A program made the translations under genes and the position numbers. From Coriolopsis trogii (Eukaryota > Basidiomycota > Agaricomycetes > Polyporales > Polyporaceae), in NCBI GenBank assembly GCA_020543525.1, contig JAHYIO010000008.1, positions 992,001 through 1,056,000 of the forward strand: a stretch of 64,000 bases of DNA. Reading direction: 5' to 3'. Each line of letters begins with the position of its first letter. The stretch's first letter is position 1. This document shows positions 11,201-21,418 of the stretch, in pieces. The notes under the pieces are model-generated. The model had not been told where the DNA came from and made no database searches. It saw only the letters and a program-made list of their open reading frames with translations.

Positions 11201-12689
11201 GCCCGCTTCCGATTCATTCAGGCAACGCTACCAGAGTCTTATTGGCAGTCTTTTGTACGCCATGCTCGGGACGCGCCCTGATATTGCTTTCGCTGTCACA
11301 CGGTTATCCAAGTACAATGCCAATCCCTCTGAAGCGCACATGAACTATGCCAAGTATGTCCTGCGTTACCTTCAGGGAACAAAGGCGTACCGGCTGCGCT
11401 ACAAGGGAGCGTCTAATGACGGTCTGATTTCGTACTCAGATTCGGACTGGGCGGAAGACCGTGATGATCGGCACTCAACCTCTGGCTTTGTCTTCTTGAT
11501 GGCAGGTGGTGCTGTATCGTGGGCATCGAGGCGTCAGCCTACCATTTCGCTCTCCTCGACCGAGGCGGAATATAAAGTGGCCTCCGACACTTGTCGTCAG
11601 TTGGCATGGCTGAGGACCTTCGGCAATGAACTCGGAGATGACGTGACTGATCCGACGCCTTTGTGTCTCGACAACCAAGGCTCGATCTTCTTGTCTGTCA
11701 ATCCAGTCATTGACCGTCGTACCAAGCACATAGAGATCCGTTATCACTTCATTCGTGAACAGGTCGAGATGGGATCTGTCGAGATCTACTATGTCGCTTC
11801 TGAGGACCAATTGGCCGACCCCCTCACGAAGAACGTGCCTTACTCCAATCAGGCCAAATTCGTTGAGGAGATAGGTCTTGTGTCCGTTGCATCTTGAACG
11901 AGTGGGAGTGTTGACATTCTGGATTTACGGCTCTACCGGTCCGGAGTTGTGCACACAACCTTTGTATGGTCATGTTTACCTATGTTTAGATAGCGCTTAC
12001 TATAGGCTGTGTTTCTACTTACCATATACGGTTTTCTCTACAAAACTACTGTACATTCCCATGACCATATGGTTCCCTTGTCTTCCTGTGCGTTCTACAA
12101 TGCACCGGAACATTCTAGACCTTATGTCTTACTCAGAATACTCTTGGCTCTTACTCATACGCCGAGTACGGACTCTTACTCATCGCTCTATGGTTAACAT
12201 GTGACTGCTTCATTCGCTTACTCATGCACTCCTCTCTCCAGTATATAAGGCAGTCTGTTTGCCCCTCTGCTCTTCAGTCGTTCGCTCACTGACTGAAGAG
12301 TAAGTCTCACTCATTACTTATGCTCTACTACACTTTACTTACTAGTACTTGTAGTCTCTCTTTGTGTGACTTACAGGTACTAAACTATGCAATATAGTCG
12401 TTCGCTCACTGACTGAAGATCTCTCTTTGTGTGACTTACAGGTCGCTCCAAGCCTTCCAGGTTCAGAGTTCATCACGTATAGCCTGGTATTCTCCTACTC
12501 GCGCCGCTATCCACAGGCTCATAACACTCTGATATTTGTTCGTTTTTCCAACAGAATTCGCAATTCAGCTCACGAACTAGAGCTACCGTCAAAACATTGG
12601 GGTCTATACGGCCGCTTGATACGCTATCTGAGAACCCAGAGAACGGTCTCGAGCTACCTCCATCAGGGAAAACCCAAACCTCGTATTAG
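5209..12689 (+). CDS. Family-B protein (B1) with a Copia element in its second intron
   Basis: Exon 1 (5209-5877) encodes 223 residues, opening with an H-C-S-R-C-K-H motif like the CxxC near the N terminus of B2 and B3. The central family block is A-T-x-G, a helix with L-P-x-L-L-Q-x-F, then H-x-H-T-I-P-E-W. Exon 2 is a 33-nt microexon (5932-5964) beginning L-R-R-R. B2 and B3 have microexons of 42 and 51 nt at the same place. The next donor, GTGCGT at 5965, is followed by a complete Copia retrotransposon. The acceptor after the element (12551-12554) opens a Ser/Thr-rich third exon, 12555-12689, in the correct phase. The model gives 278 residues. Function is unknown. Splicing across more than 6.5 kb is an inference, and the LTR polyadenylation signal may truncate the transcript. 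Confidence 0.65.
5973..6539 (+). repeat. 5' LTR of Copia copy 1
   Basis: 567 bp. A TATATAA box at 6306-6312 marks the likely retroelement promoter. Downstream, two short blocks are duplicated: a 24-bp block at 6340-6363 and 6460-6483, and another at 6419-6442 and 6484-6507. The second block contains a splice-acceptor-like CTTACAG, and a GTAAGT donor-like site follows the first, so the leader could be spliced. Confidence 0.9.
7593..11897 (+). CDS. Copia Gag-Pol polyprotein, copy 1
   Basis: A single open frame of 1434 residues from the ATG at 7593. The same frame is open back to 7242, but without an earlier ATG. Domains in order: Copia-type Gag, a CCHC zinc knuckle (C-x2-C-x4-H-x4-C) near residue 231, an aspartic protease with D-S-G-A near 320, and the GAG-pre-integrase region. 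The integrase follows, with Asp near 534, Asp near 598 and Glu near 633 (DD35E spacing). The reverse transcriptase has Y-V-D-D near 1115, and RNase H has D-S-D-W near 1283 and S-S-T-E-A-E-Y. The order integrase before reverse transcriptase defines Ty1/Copia. No frameshift or stop is present. It differs from copy 2 at only about a dozen residues. Confidence 0.95.
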   Translation: MGDVKIDSIPILSSANQYNDWAAKLKGYFIFMGCWEIVEGTKTEPSPAGTTATAAELVAIEAWQKLNGQARGMMYMRVSPNFHYVLDAKVLGQGGAAPRTMTAAETWAAIKTKFGTPNSAHVWGMFESLVAEPRMNDSKPLQDQMMKIINRLRDIDSNGVKLSETMQALLLLSKVPESYQSMVSALMAITDIDKITLDDIQSKTLAEESLRKNGQSANKVSQTKPKPKGPCSFCGGSSHHESNCYKKHPDKRPKGKKKEKERDKDKDKGKNKDTTSHSHAHVVSESVSAVNVLSGPSNIAASFYDEAMASDSSKWTMWLMDSGASQHITGDMSDFSTYQPFETTVPFGTAASGESSVIHALGSGTVEGIAYIDNQSVPVTFNNVYYIPHVEGRLFSTGSIERNGYSLFQGEGRMCIFDKLPDGAVKHGSMIRIMGRKILEARYNPNSNTYWTLLELRNGQRVHLNVRRFKTWHRRFGHAGKDVVRHLPKNTKGVDAVDPADEEPCDGCAFGKSTRAPFPPSEKRATEVLELIHTDLDGPMRTQAIGGWKYFAGFIDDYSGLARAYYLKHKSDAIKAFLDYKAWAETQTGKKIKKVRSDRGGEYTSSEFSELLRSHGIEHQKTVAGSPQQNGRAERWNRTITEKALCMLHQAGLSHGFWQLAIDAAVHIYNRQPMRRHKWQCPITLWDGTIPDVSYFRVFGCKAFVHVQKAKREGKLDKKAVEMIFVGYEQGSKGYRFWNPATRSIVVSRDVTFDEESFPARKLPGNQPVAPSDNPFVNDQSDESSNDNSDSVDPNDILDIPLPIPLDVPPPLDHSVDDDAPEAPAPANAPDRPPTPPPVPAPHPPHRRGRNRPVGDNQPSIARDRPRRDKAGIPHPSRTQDNIYGDENPVHVDARTDPDGDQWEAETFLAFLAAAQSKAGIPQSHKEAMRSPDAPKWREAEKSEYDSLIENRTWVLVPRPKGRHVVSNRWVYDIKHDGRYKARLVARGFTQVWGEDYHETFSPVARFESIRYLLAHAALEDWDIESMDVKTAFLNGDLEEEIYMEQPEGWVVPGKEDHVCLLKKAIYGLKQASRQWNAKIHQSLLDLGFQRTYSDAGIYVYRRQGGEHVTIVVLYVDDLLLIGDQSSHIKHVKRSLSKQYKMTDLGPVKRFLGLRITRDRSTRTLDIDQEEYIQSVLERFQMADCKLSRTPLPAGAVLVKTDQPASDSFRQRYQSLIGSLLYAMLGTRPDIAFAVTRLSKYNANPSEAHMNYAKYVLRYLQGTKAYRLRYKGASNDGLISYSDSDWAEDRDDRHSTSGFVFLMAGGAVSWASRRQPTISLSSTEAEYKVASDTCRQLAWLRTFGNELGDDVTDPTPLCLDNQGSIFLSVNPVIDRRTKHIEIRYHFIREQVEMGSVEIYYVASEDQLADPLTKNVPYSNQAKFVEEIGLVSVAS
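11909..12475 (+). repeat. 3' LTR of Copia copy 1
   Basis: 567 bp, apparently identical to the 5' LTR. It is followed by the CGTAT target duplication at 12476-12480. Its TATA box is at 12242-12248. Because it lies in the sense direction within B1, it may add an alternative promoter and polyadenylation signal to that gene. Confidence 0.9.
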
Positions 12690-15683
12690 GGATAACAATG
12701 CCTAATTATGACTAAAATGGGTAATTAGTTCATTAGCATAATATGGTAGGTCCCCAAATAACAAGTGTGATTAGAGGTCGTTAGTCGCATATAAGTGCAG
12801 CAATATCAGGTTATTTAGATCTATTTCATCACACATTCCTGGCCCGATATCTGCTCAATCGTGCATGGGACTGCAGAAGAAAGCTGGCATTATGTTGTAC
12901 TCGACTACACAGAGAGTGTCTACTGTTGAGAAAGCGCACAATCGGACAGGTACAGGCACAGACGCTACTAGTAAGCTGTCTCGGAACTTGATGGCGCGTA
13001 GAGGGAGAGGTTCAGAACAAGACGCACGCAAAGTCTGAGTGACGTGGGTACCGGCTCGCTGAAACTCGTGCATCGGAAACATTGATGTAGGACCAGGAGT
13101 CCACCACTGCCTGAGCTCCGAGTTAGCATATAGCAGCAAAGTCAAGAACAGAACAGCACATACATACAGTCTTGACCAGCAGGGTACCGTAGTAGTGGTA
13201 TGCGCACGAATTTTGTATGTGGCACACTCCGTCAGCGTCGTAACTGAGACGTACTCACGTGGATGTCTGGTTTCGAGCTATCCACTGCGAATTACCAGTG
13301 TCAACAGAAGAAGACTAGAGAATGAAAAAAATCACGCACCAACGTATCGGTACCTCTCCTCCCAGCCTTACATGTCATCGGATGCCTGTCAATTCTCTGT
13401 GACTTCGAGTCAGCGCATCGGCGTGCCACATCGACGGGTCGGTGCAAGAGGGAGGCATCAAGAGACAAGTCCACTCCAGTAGTCGTCATGGGAGCCCGGG
13501 GGATGCAGAGCAGTAGGAAGTCATAGACCCAGCAGAGCAAGGACCAAACCCAAGCCCAAGAGCCGAGCGCAGGAAGTCTAAACACAGCATGAGATGCCAG
13601 CGGGAGGAGCAAGCCACAAGATGATAGAGCCGCAGTGAGCAGAGACAAGTGAAGTTCGAAGTTCAACATGGCGAGCCGCGCGATAGAACGCGCTTCGGAG
13701 AATGCCGCTAGAGTTTAGGGCCGGCCCTGGTGCACTTCACGATCCTCCAATCATGAGCGCTTACCAAGTCCGCTGCTCGATGCTGTTGAATCGCCTCGAT
13801 TTTCTACTTCGTGACACAAATTCTCGTATTGGATGTACGTAGACGACCTCACAAATGGTGAATAGCACTCTCCAAGCGCTGTCAACATCCCATAGAAAAA
13901 TAGTAGACACTATGTGGTATTATTTGGATTAGTGGGTGGACCTCTCTAATTTATCTCTCATTAGGATTTCAGGTTTTTCCTGATGTCCGCTAAAGAAGGA
14001 GAGTATGGACTGTTCACTGTCGAGGAGCAGGGTGCGTGTTTCACAGCTGTTCAGGATATTGTTGGTGACTAGAACTCTGCTTTGCGCTCCTGCATCATTC
14101 TTCAGGTCAAGCATATGAGTCGGAGGTCTTCAAACTCCTCGATGTACTCGTTCTGGCGCACGCGTCGCACGCCTGCTAGTCCAACCGCGGCTTAGAGACA
14201 ATTCTGCTGTCATCTCACAACCTATTGTCGTCCTTAGGTCACCTAACTGCAGTAACACCCAACGAAATGATGACATATACACTAAGGTGCCCTAGACATC
14301 ATAGTGCAATGACGCATGGACAACATGCAGGTTCGTCCTGGCTCATCGCCTCCAATCAGCTCTCTATGGATTCACTGCTACTGTGTCTTCATTGTATTTG
14401 ATTGTCGCTATTAACTATTATGAAAACTTCCTAGTATGCAGATATAATGTACGGCGTACTCATGAATAGCGAGGTTTAGTACAACAGGAGATCTCGATCA
14501 AATGGACAGTCACACCCTTCACTGATGTGGGAGGTGACAAGTCGCCAACTAGATGGCACTCTCCAGATCCGCAGGCTTTTGCGGCTGTAACTCAGCCTCG
14601 CAGCCGCTCTCCGCATCCCTATCGGGAATGGGAAGTGCTTCGGTGTTAGCTTGTCGTTGCTTCAGATCTCGTACGATCCTTAGTTGTAGATACTCCTCGT
14701 GAATAAGGCATAGCTCGAGTGTAATTGTGGCAAGGGACGTACTGTGATAGGCGGTTGCACTCCTGGATGAATGCGAACGGGTCCGAAATCACACCGCGGC
14801 CGTATTGTAATATGATAGTACTAGTCCCCCGGTAATGACAAAGCCTTTAAAGTCCTTCCCATCCGGTGGCGTCCGGTAGATCGATGGTGCAAACAATGTT
14901 AGGTCGGCCGGTGAGTGACAGCCGAAGTACCGCGGCATTTATCCGTCATGTATACTAGTGAAGCTATGGGCAAGAGAATGGTTGTATGCGTGACCCCTCA
15001 CTCGGAAGCGTTCGTCTGCTATCGGGGATACTGGTAAGAGCCTCTGATGGGGCGGTATACTTCGTGGGGTATCTTGCCAATGCATGTGCACCCTGTGTCA
15101 GTCACCACTATAGAATCAGGTCAGTGAGTGGCTGAACGAAAAATAGGTAAAAACGTAAAATATAGTTATGAAGTCAGAGAACTCGTCACAGCAATTCCGG
15201 ACGGGGTTTCTCATTGCACCCTCCAGGCGAACATGTAGGGAAATCTTAGGTGGTGGTCCGCTTGTTCTGAATCTTGGAGATATGGTTCAGAAGAGAGTGG
15301 TTTGTATGGGGAGATTCGTTCTGAAACATTTCGCACTGTTCAAAAAAGCCACATGTGAAAGCTAAGCTTACTCTTCGGCTGAGAGATGCTGTTCAAAGGT
15401 TTACTCACCGGCCGATAGTTATTTCTTGATGATGATGATTGCCGGCCATTGACTTGTATTGGTGAGGCATGCTTAGCGGCCGAAAACAAATGATCGGAGT
15501 CTGCAGCACTGTTGTGAACTTGCACTTAGCTCCTTATGATAGAGAAATTTGGGCTGCAGAATATGCGATATACATTGCGGGATGGTATATCTAGAGATAG
15601 CAGGCCGGTGGCCCACGTAGTACAAGTTCATGAGATCACGGCAAGCGCTACATTGGAAAGAGCCAGTCATATGCCATATGCCA
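12690..15683. other. Gene-poor stretch
   Basis: About 3 kb with only short, unrelated open frames and no domain that I recognise on either strand. It lies between the third exon of B1 and the accessory block. No LTR, inverted repeat or RNA gene was detected by eye. Confidence 0.4.
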
Positions 15684-16370
15684 TCATGACCTCCCCAGGT
15701 CCACTACAGCCCTCCACAGATTACGACATGTAGGTCCCTGCAATGTCAACGTATGGTTGTAGACCTTCCACATGTCGGTGAACCGCCGACCAGCCGGCGA
15801 CAAGGGGGGGGTGCTGTATCGTCCTGTGACCACCGGGGGTCTCTGGAGGCTGTAATCGGCGACGGACGATGTCGGCGAAGCATACCCCACCACCAGAGGC
15901 CATTCGAGGGAGATGCTGTGACCCCCCGGAGTAGTTTCCGGCATGATCTCCAGCAAATCGGCGATATCGCTATAATTGTCAGCTGCCGTAGGAAAGGAGG
16001 AGTCGCTGAAGACGTACGTGAGTTCGGAGATATCCCCAGGATCCGGGGCGTCCGTTGGGCTGCCGACATTCAGGGGAGGCAAATCAGGAACGTCCACCTC
16101 GGGGCCGTCCATATTACCCGTGATCAGCGGAGGCTGGCAAATGTCTGCATCGGTGTATTGCACCTCCAAATCCTCACAACAGTGTCCCATGGAGATGTCA
16201 CTAGGGATTCCATTGAGATCTAGTAAGTCCGCATCGTAACCGTAGCTCTGCACGTAAATTAGTGTGATTTTATGCGGGCGATTGAAGTGTACATACCGAT
16301 AGGGGTTGACTTGTCCCACCAGAGATTGAGAGACCGAGTGCACTTGTGGCACCTGCTGTGCAGCGCACAT
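15684..16370 (-). CDS. Hypothetical acidic protein, unrecognised
   Basis: An open frame from the ATG at 16368-16370 for up to 228 residues, rich in Asp, Pro and Ser after about residue 45. It contains patches such as W-P-L-V-V-G-Y and an R-R-F-T-D-M-W-K segment near the end. A GTATGT donor-like site and a TGCAG acceptor-like site near 16250-16300 would enclose a 49-nt intron, but removing it shifts the frame, so the exon structure is unresolved. The acidic, low-complexity composition would suit an activation domain, but this is only a guess. It is divergent from the large Zn2Cys6 gene at 16757. It may be a relic. Confidence 0.3.
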   Translation of the reverse strand: MCAAQQVPQVHSVSQSLVGQVNPYRYVHFNRPHKITLIYVQSYGYDADLLDLNGIPSDISMGHCCEDLEVQYTDADICQPPLITGNMDGPEVDVPDLPPLNVGSPTDAPDPGDISELTYVFSDSSFPTAADNYSDIADLLEIMPETTPGGHSISLEWPLVVGYASPTSSVADYSLQRPPVVTGRYSTPPLSPAGRRFTDMWKVYNHTLTLQGPTCRNLWRAVVDLGRS

Positions 16371-16756
16371 CTGGCGCTTTTCCCTGTCGGCCTTAGTACA
16401 GCATCAGTCAGTCTCTTCGTGCACGTTGGGACCGCGGTGTATACCATGTTTCTTTGATGTTCTCTTCCTCTGACTCATAGCTTTACCCCGCATCCCTAGC
16501 ACGTAGCTAGAGACCTTAGTTGAGCCCGATTTCCCTATCAAACTCAGTAAGAACTTTTGCAACCGGCAATGAGTGGGGCTTACTTCGAGTCTTGATCATT
16601 TGAGGAGAGCTTGGTGGTCGGAGGCAAGGAGGTGGGCACAGAGTCCGTCGGCTATCACTGTTCATTTGACGAGCGTCTACGGCATGACGCTTCGCTGGCG
16701 GAGGCGAATCCTTCTTTGTCCTCTTCCCCACGTTCCCCCCACACAGAGGTACCGCT

Positions 16757-19700
16757 ATGAGTGCACGCCCTGTGCCTCCGATATCAAATGAGAAGCAACG
16801 GCGACAACTACAGGTCCTCTGCAGCCAACTTCATCACGGCTATTACTCCCGGCCCGAGCCAGCGTCCCCCGAGCGCTCGCTATGGGAGGCTGCATACTGG
16901 CACAGGATGTTCATACTGGCCAAGTTTTTGTCACAGTACCTTGTCCGCGATCTCCCCCCCATTGCAATCGCCTGCACCCATCAGTCGAATCTTGTTGCGC
17001 TGAAGCTCGCCCAGCGCCCCAATTTCGAGCATATTCATCTGGAGGGTGCTGATACTCCGAATATGACCCCTCCGAGCGGCTGCCCAAGAGTCAATTACAA
17101 GGTGGACTGCGGGCTCATTTCCGAGCCGACAGCCGCACAGCAGTATTGGTGGAAGTCCTATAGTGAGTTTTCGTCTCACGCCACTGACCGGTAACTAACG
17201 GCTGTCTATACAGAGCCCTTTGTACCGGCGAGAACCACGGTACCAGAGCCGACTCGGACATCCCCGGCGCAGGCCAAGAGTGCACCCTCTGCCGAATTGC
17301 AGCCGCCGCAACCGCCACATCCCCGCACCGCTCCCAATGCTCCTCCTGGGCAAGCAGTGCCCCCGGCTACCTCGTCGTCTCCCCATACAACGCGCGCATC
17401 GGCTCGGCGGCAACTCGTACATGTGGTGGCAACGGAGCCATCTCCTGCGAGCAATGCTCCAAAGCGCAAGTCTGCACCAGATGTTCTCCAACTGCCAGTA
17501 GCGAAAAAGGCACGCTCACGCTTCCCTCCCGGCGCGACGGATAAAGTGCCCCCGGAGCCGGACTTTCCACCGGAGACCATTGGTCGAGAGTGGCTCGTCC
17601 ACGTATGTTACATTGAAACCCTTCTCAACTGTAACTCATATGCGATTCTCTTAGGGACGGCCGTGCGATAACTGTGCTAGCAAAGGTCGCGTCTGTTACG
17701 TCTACCCCTTTGGTGGGGCGGTTTGCGAGTCCTGCGCCAATCTCCGCCAGAAGTGCTCCAACACTCTGGGTGGACCTGGGAAAAGGCCTAAGATCTTCTC
17801 CTACCTTGTCTGGCGGTACTGGAAACAGTGCAGCGATCCCACGGTGTATGGAGAGCCGGTGAAGATACCGGCACATTACCGCACGCTGCAAGGATCCCCT
17901 CTGACGTGGTTCGAGCGCGAGATGGCGCGTGCCGGCAACAAGAAGCCGCCAGCGCCCGTCTATCCAGAGCCGTCTTCGCCTGGCCCGACAAATACCGCAG
18001 AGAGTACGGAAGGTGCAGAGGAAGCAGAGGACGCAGGGGACGTGAAGGACGCGGAGGACGTGGAGGACGCGGAGGACGCGGAGGACGCGGAGGGTGCGGA
18101 GGACACAGAGGACGTGGAGGACGCGGAGGACACGGAGAACGTGGACTACACGGACTACGTGGAGAACATGAAGGTTGTCGAGGACGTAGACGACGCCGAG
18201 AACCCGGAGGGTGTGGAGGATGTGGAGATGCACGATGCTCAAGTTGCAGAGGAGGGAATGTCGGCCGACGCTCTCTTTGATGTTGACGTGAATGCCGGAG
18301 AAGATGCAGAGACGTCAGAGGCGGACGGGGAGAACGACACAGCCGAAGAGGTGGTCACGGAGATTCGGGCGCTCGCATATGAACAAGGACGCAAAGAGCG
18401 CTTTCTCATCCCTATTCCTGTCAAGGGTATGGTCCCCTTTATCTCATATTTCTTTAACAGCGTGCTAAGTGTATCTGCAGGGACGTGGCGAGACATTCCT
18501 CGCCTACAGGTCTCTTCCCCCTCGAACACCCCCAACGCTCAGCAAATGGCACTCAAGATGCGGCCGGGACTGTTGGTTGAGCTTCTCGCCGTACAGATGG
18601 AGCTGAGAGGTCCAATGGTCGACGCCATCAACAGCGTGCCTTTGCGACCTATTCCCGAGATAGAGCGGGGGTCAACTCCGGTAGCGGGCACCTTCCAATG
18701 GACTGCGGAGACTCTTACGTTCCTTGGCGGCCACTCCGCTAAATCCAGGCGGGGCAAGGATATGAGGGCGGCCATTCTCGAGTCGTCAGAGCACCTCAGG
18801 AAGCTCGAGGCACGCATGGTAGTTCGCCGGCGAGCCCTCCTCGAAGCACCGCACAATCTTGAGTATGCATCTCCGGCTGAGCAACTCTCGGAATTCATGG
18901 GACATGCTACGGCCATGGTTGACGACAACATCGAGCTCGCAGATGCGATTGCAGCCATCAGCAACATCTGTGAGACCGTCCACGATGTGCTTGAGGACGC
19001 GGTCCCGACTGGCAACGCCTATGCAGCCCTTGGGGACATGGTGGATGTTCTCACGCGAATGCGCGGTGTCTATTCCGAGGCCTGGGAGAAGCTGGATGAG
19101 CACCGCATCATCATGGACGGCATGCAGCACGATATTCACAAGTTCGGATCGCTGGCGCAGAACATGGTGACCGACTATCAGGGATTGGTTACGCAATGCA
19201 GCGATTGCGTTGAGCCTATGCTTTTCTCGCTTTACGATCAAGTGAAGACCGAGCTTGGGGATGTGAAGGCCGGCCTTGAGAAGTCGCTCGAGAACATCGT
19301 TGGCGTTCTTGAAGGCCGTATAAAGCCGCACGATTCCTGGGTCTCACAGATCAACCTGGCGGTAGCGTCAGCTTTGGAGAACTCCGCGGTAGTTCGTGAA
19401 GCTCTTCGCGGGTATTCGGAATGCCAGAAGGCCACCTCCACGATGCAGCAGCGTATCGGCGATCTCGAAAACAAGGCGCCAATCGAGGAGGAACGAGTCG
19501 GCGAGGTCGAGCGCCAAGTGCAGGAGGTGCAGCAACGATTCGATAAGCTCGAGCTCAAGGATCAAGATACGGAGCGAAGAATCGGCGAACTCGAGCGTAC
19601 AACGCAGCACGAGCACCCGACGTCTACGGCGGCATCTCCTTCCCACATCGACAAGATGGAGTCTCTTGCTTCCGATATCGCCGGTTTGTCGAAGTGCCTG

Positions 19701-20132
19701 GACGGTTTCAAAACTACGTTCGAAAGCCGTATCCAGCAATATCTTGACAGCGTCGGACTGAACCGGGAAGGGATAGGTTTAGTTGTTGCGTTGCTTGACG
19801 AGGATGCGAAGGTGAACGGACCCCCGCGATCCCTTGATGACGACTCTAACGGTGCACCACCGGGAAACATGGAGCAACAGGTGTACGGCAAACATAAGAA
19901 GGGCACCGACCAGTGGGAGATGAACAGTCAAACATCCGTGAGCAATAACGAACGGCCGCATGCCCAGCCGGATGACTCACCCGCGTTGGCGGATGAAGAT
20001 GAGCAAGATGATGGCGATTTCTTCAGCGAGTGTACGCCAACGGGAAGCCTCCCATGCGTTGTGGGTGTTGATGATGATGAGCATATATGGGCGACGTTGG
20101 AGAACGTCTCAGCCGAGGACAATGTCCCGTAG
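16757..20132 (+). CDS. Large Zn2Cys6-cluster and coiled-coil nuclear protein
   Basis: Four exons (16757-17162, 17214-17602, 17655-18426, 18481-20132) encode about 1072 residues. The last intron is a multiple of three and could be retained. Residues 1-135 form a globular segment, followed by a Pro/Ala-rich linker. Exon 3 opens with a cysteine cluster spaced C-x2-C-x6-C-x9-C-x2-C-x6-C, which matches the fungal Zn2Cys6 binuclear cluster. Then comes a highly acidic tract of repeated E-D-A/V units encoded by GAGGACGCG-like triplets (about 18001-18230). The C-terminal half is predicted helical, with heptad-like Glu/Leu/Arg segments consistent with a long coiled coil. A DNA-binding role is suggested by the cluster. 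Unusually, it is internal rather than N-terminal. It may belong with the transposon-associated genes downstream. Confidence 0.65.
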
Positions 20133-20448
20133 GCATGCGAGGGAGCTTGTATTGGAGTAACTTCTTGCTAACAATGTGACGTGAATTCAATTCTTGGTAG
20201 CAGTAATTGTGATGAGATGAATGGGTGGAGAGAAACTGAGCACCGTTCCTTCAGAATCCACAAGTGTACGGGAACTGCCCACCCTTCCCCTCAATGCCGG
20301 CATCTGGAAGGGCAATCCACGTCTCCACCCTCGTCATGGCTGCCCACGTTAATACTAATTGCAGTCTAACTATTGGGAGTCCCGCCAGGCCGCTTGCAGC
20401 ATGCGCATTACCCACCGCCAATCTCATGTGCTTGGGTCAGGACCCCGG

Positions 20449-20810
20449 CCGGCGCCTCAGGCCAGATCGCACTCCCCGAGCTTCACGATAGCTTCGTGCA
20501 GCTGCAGGCCAGATGCGCAAATGTGAAACCGAGTGCCCGGGTCTACCGCTGCAACCCACCTGCGGAATCACAGAGAGAACGCACCGCCAATGCGTTTCTG
20601 AGGTGCTCAGCCGGCGCCTCAGGCCAGACCGCACTCCCTGAGTATCATGAAGGCTTCGTGCAGCTGCAGGCCAGATGCGCCAATGTGAAGCCGAGTGCCC
20701 GGGTCTACCGCGGCAGCCCACCTGCGGAATCACAGAGAGAACGCACTGCCGATGCGTTTCTGAGATCCTCAGCGGGCGCCTCAGGCCAGACCGCCACATA
20801 TAATGGTCGG
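20449..20810. repeat. 162-bp tandem repeat
   Basis: Two full units and a partial third start at the CGGCGCCTCAGGCCAGA-type motif at 20449, 20611 and 20773, giving an exact 162-bp period. The period is a multiple of three, and both strands stay open across it. No convincing gene was found around it, so coding status is unclear. Confidence 0.8.
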
Positions 20811-21096
20811 CATGGATCCCCAGCTATACAGTCCTCATCTCCCTCACGGAGCTGGTCCATTTTCCACCTCTCCGCACCACGGACCTCGACAGACAATGCC
20901 CCGCCCTCCCAACTTGCACCCCAACCCCCTCAGGTGGCAACATGACACCCACCCCGTACCAGGCATGCCGCCTGTGTACGGGTAACGGACACGAGCTCGG
21001 CGGGGAGCTCTAACGGCAATTGGCAAGGCTGCCCAGGGGCTCATCATTGTGCCAAAAAAAATTGCCCCCAATCCAATTCAACAGGGGACGCCAGCC

Positions 21097-21137
21097 CCTC
21101 CTCCTTCTCCTCCTCCTCCTCCTCCTCCCCCTCCTCC
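21097..21137. repeat. CCT microsatellite
   Basis: A run of mostly CCT triplets (with occasional CTT or CCC) that would read as poly-Pro. It lies in the intergenic interval between the Zn2Cys6 gene and broken gene D. Confidence 0.8.
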
Positions 21138-21350
21138 GATGCCCGAGCCTCCCGAACGGGAGGCGCCACCTGCGCAACCTCATAGGCCGGTGCAGTCCAG
21201 TGCACCTGTATCAAAGGCCCAGTTGTCACCAAATGCGCGGTGATGGGGCATGGTGCGGTAAGTCGGTGACTGCGGCAGCAAGATACTGCTAACATACTCA
21301 TCCGCATAAATGACAGGTCAAAAAAAATGGAGCAAGACAATTTGCACGAG

Positions 21351-21418
21351 CACCTGCGACTCAACCCTTTGATGTGCGACCAAAGCTGGTCGCACGTCGA
21401 AAGGTTGAGTCGTAGGTG
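21351..21418. repeat. Near-perfect 32-bp inverted repeat (hairpin)
   Basis: The arms 21351-21382 and 21387-21418 match at 28 of 32 positions and are separated by the 4-nt loop AAGC. The inner 9 bp of each arm pair perfectly. All four differences are transitions, and three of them would be G-U wobbles in a plus-strand RNA. It lies between two convergent genes, in a position suited to a transposon end, a transcript hairpin or a recombination site. Confidence 0.75.

Larger units (their letters stand above)
5973..12475 (+). mobile_element. Complete Copia LTR retrotransposon, copy 1
   Basis: A 6503-bp element bounded by 567-bp LTRs (5973-6539 and 11909-12475) that begin TGTTGACATT and end in CA. 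It is flanked by a perfect 5-bp target duplication, CGTAT (5968-5972 and 12476-12480). A purine-rich tract AGTGGGAG sits directly before the 3' LTR (11901-11908), and a possible primer-binding site starts at 6540. The two LTRs look identical by eye, and the polyprotein frame is open from end to end, so the insertion is young and possibly still mobile. It lies in the same orientation as host gene B1, inside that gene's second intron. A copy of the same length lies inverted at 23172-29674. Confidence 0.95.

Noticed and set aside
12476..16000. tRNA genes, rRNA or CRISPR arrays in the gene-poor stretch
   Set aside because: No cloverleaf-like sequence, rRNA segment or regular spacer array was seen, and CRISPR is not expected in a fungus.
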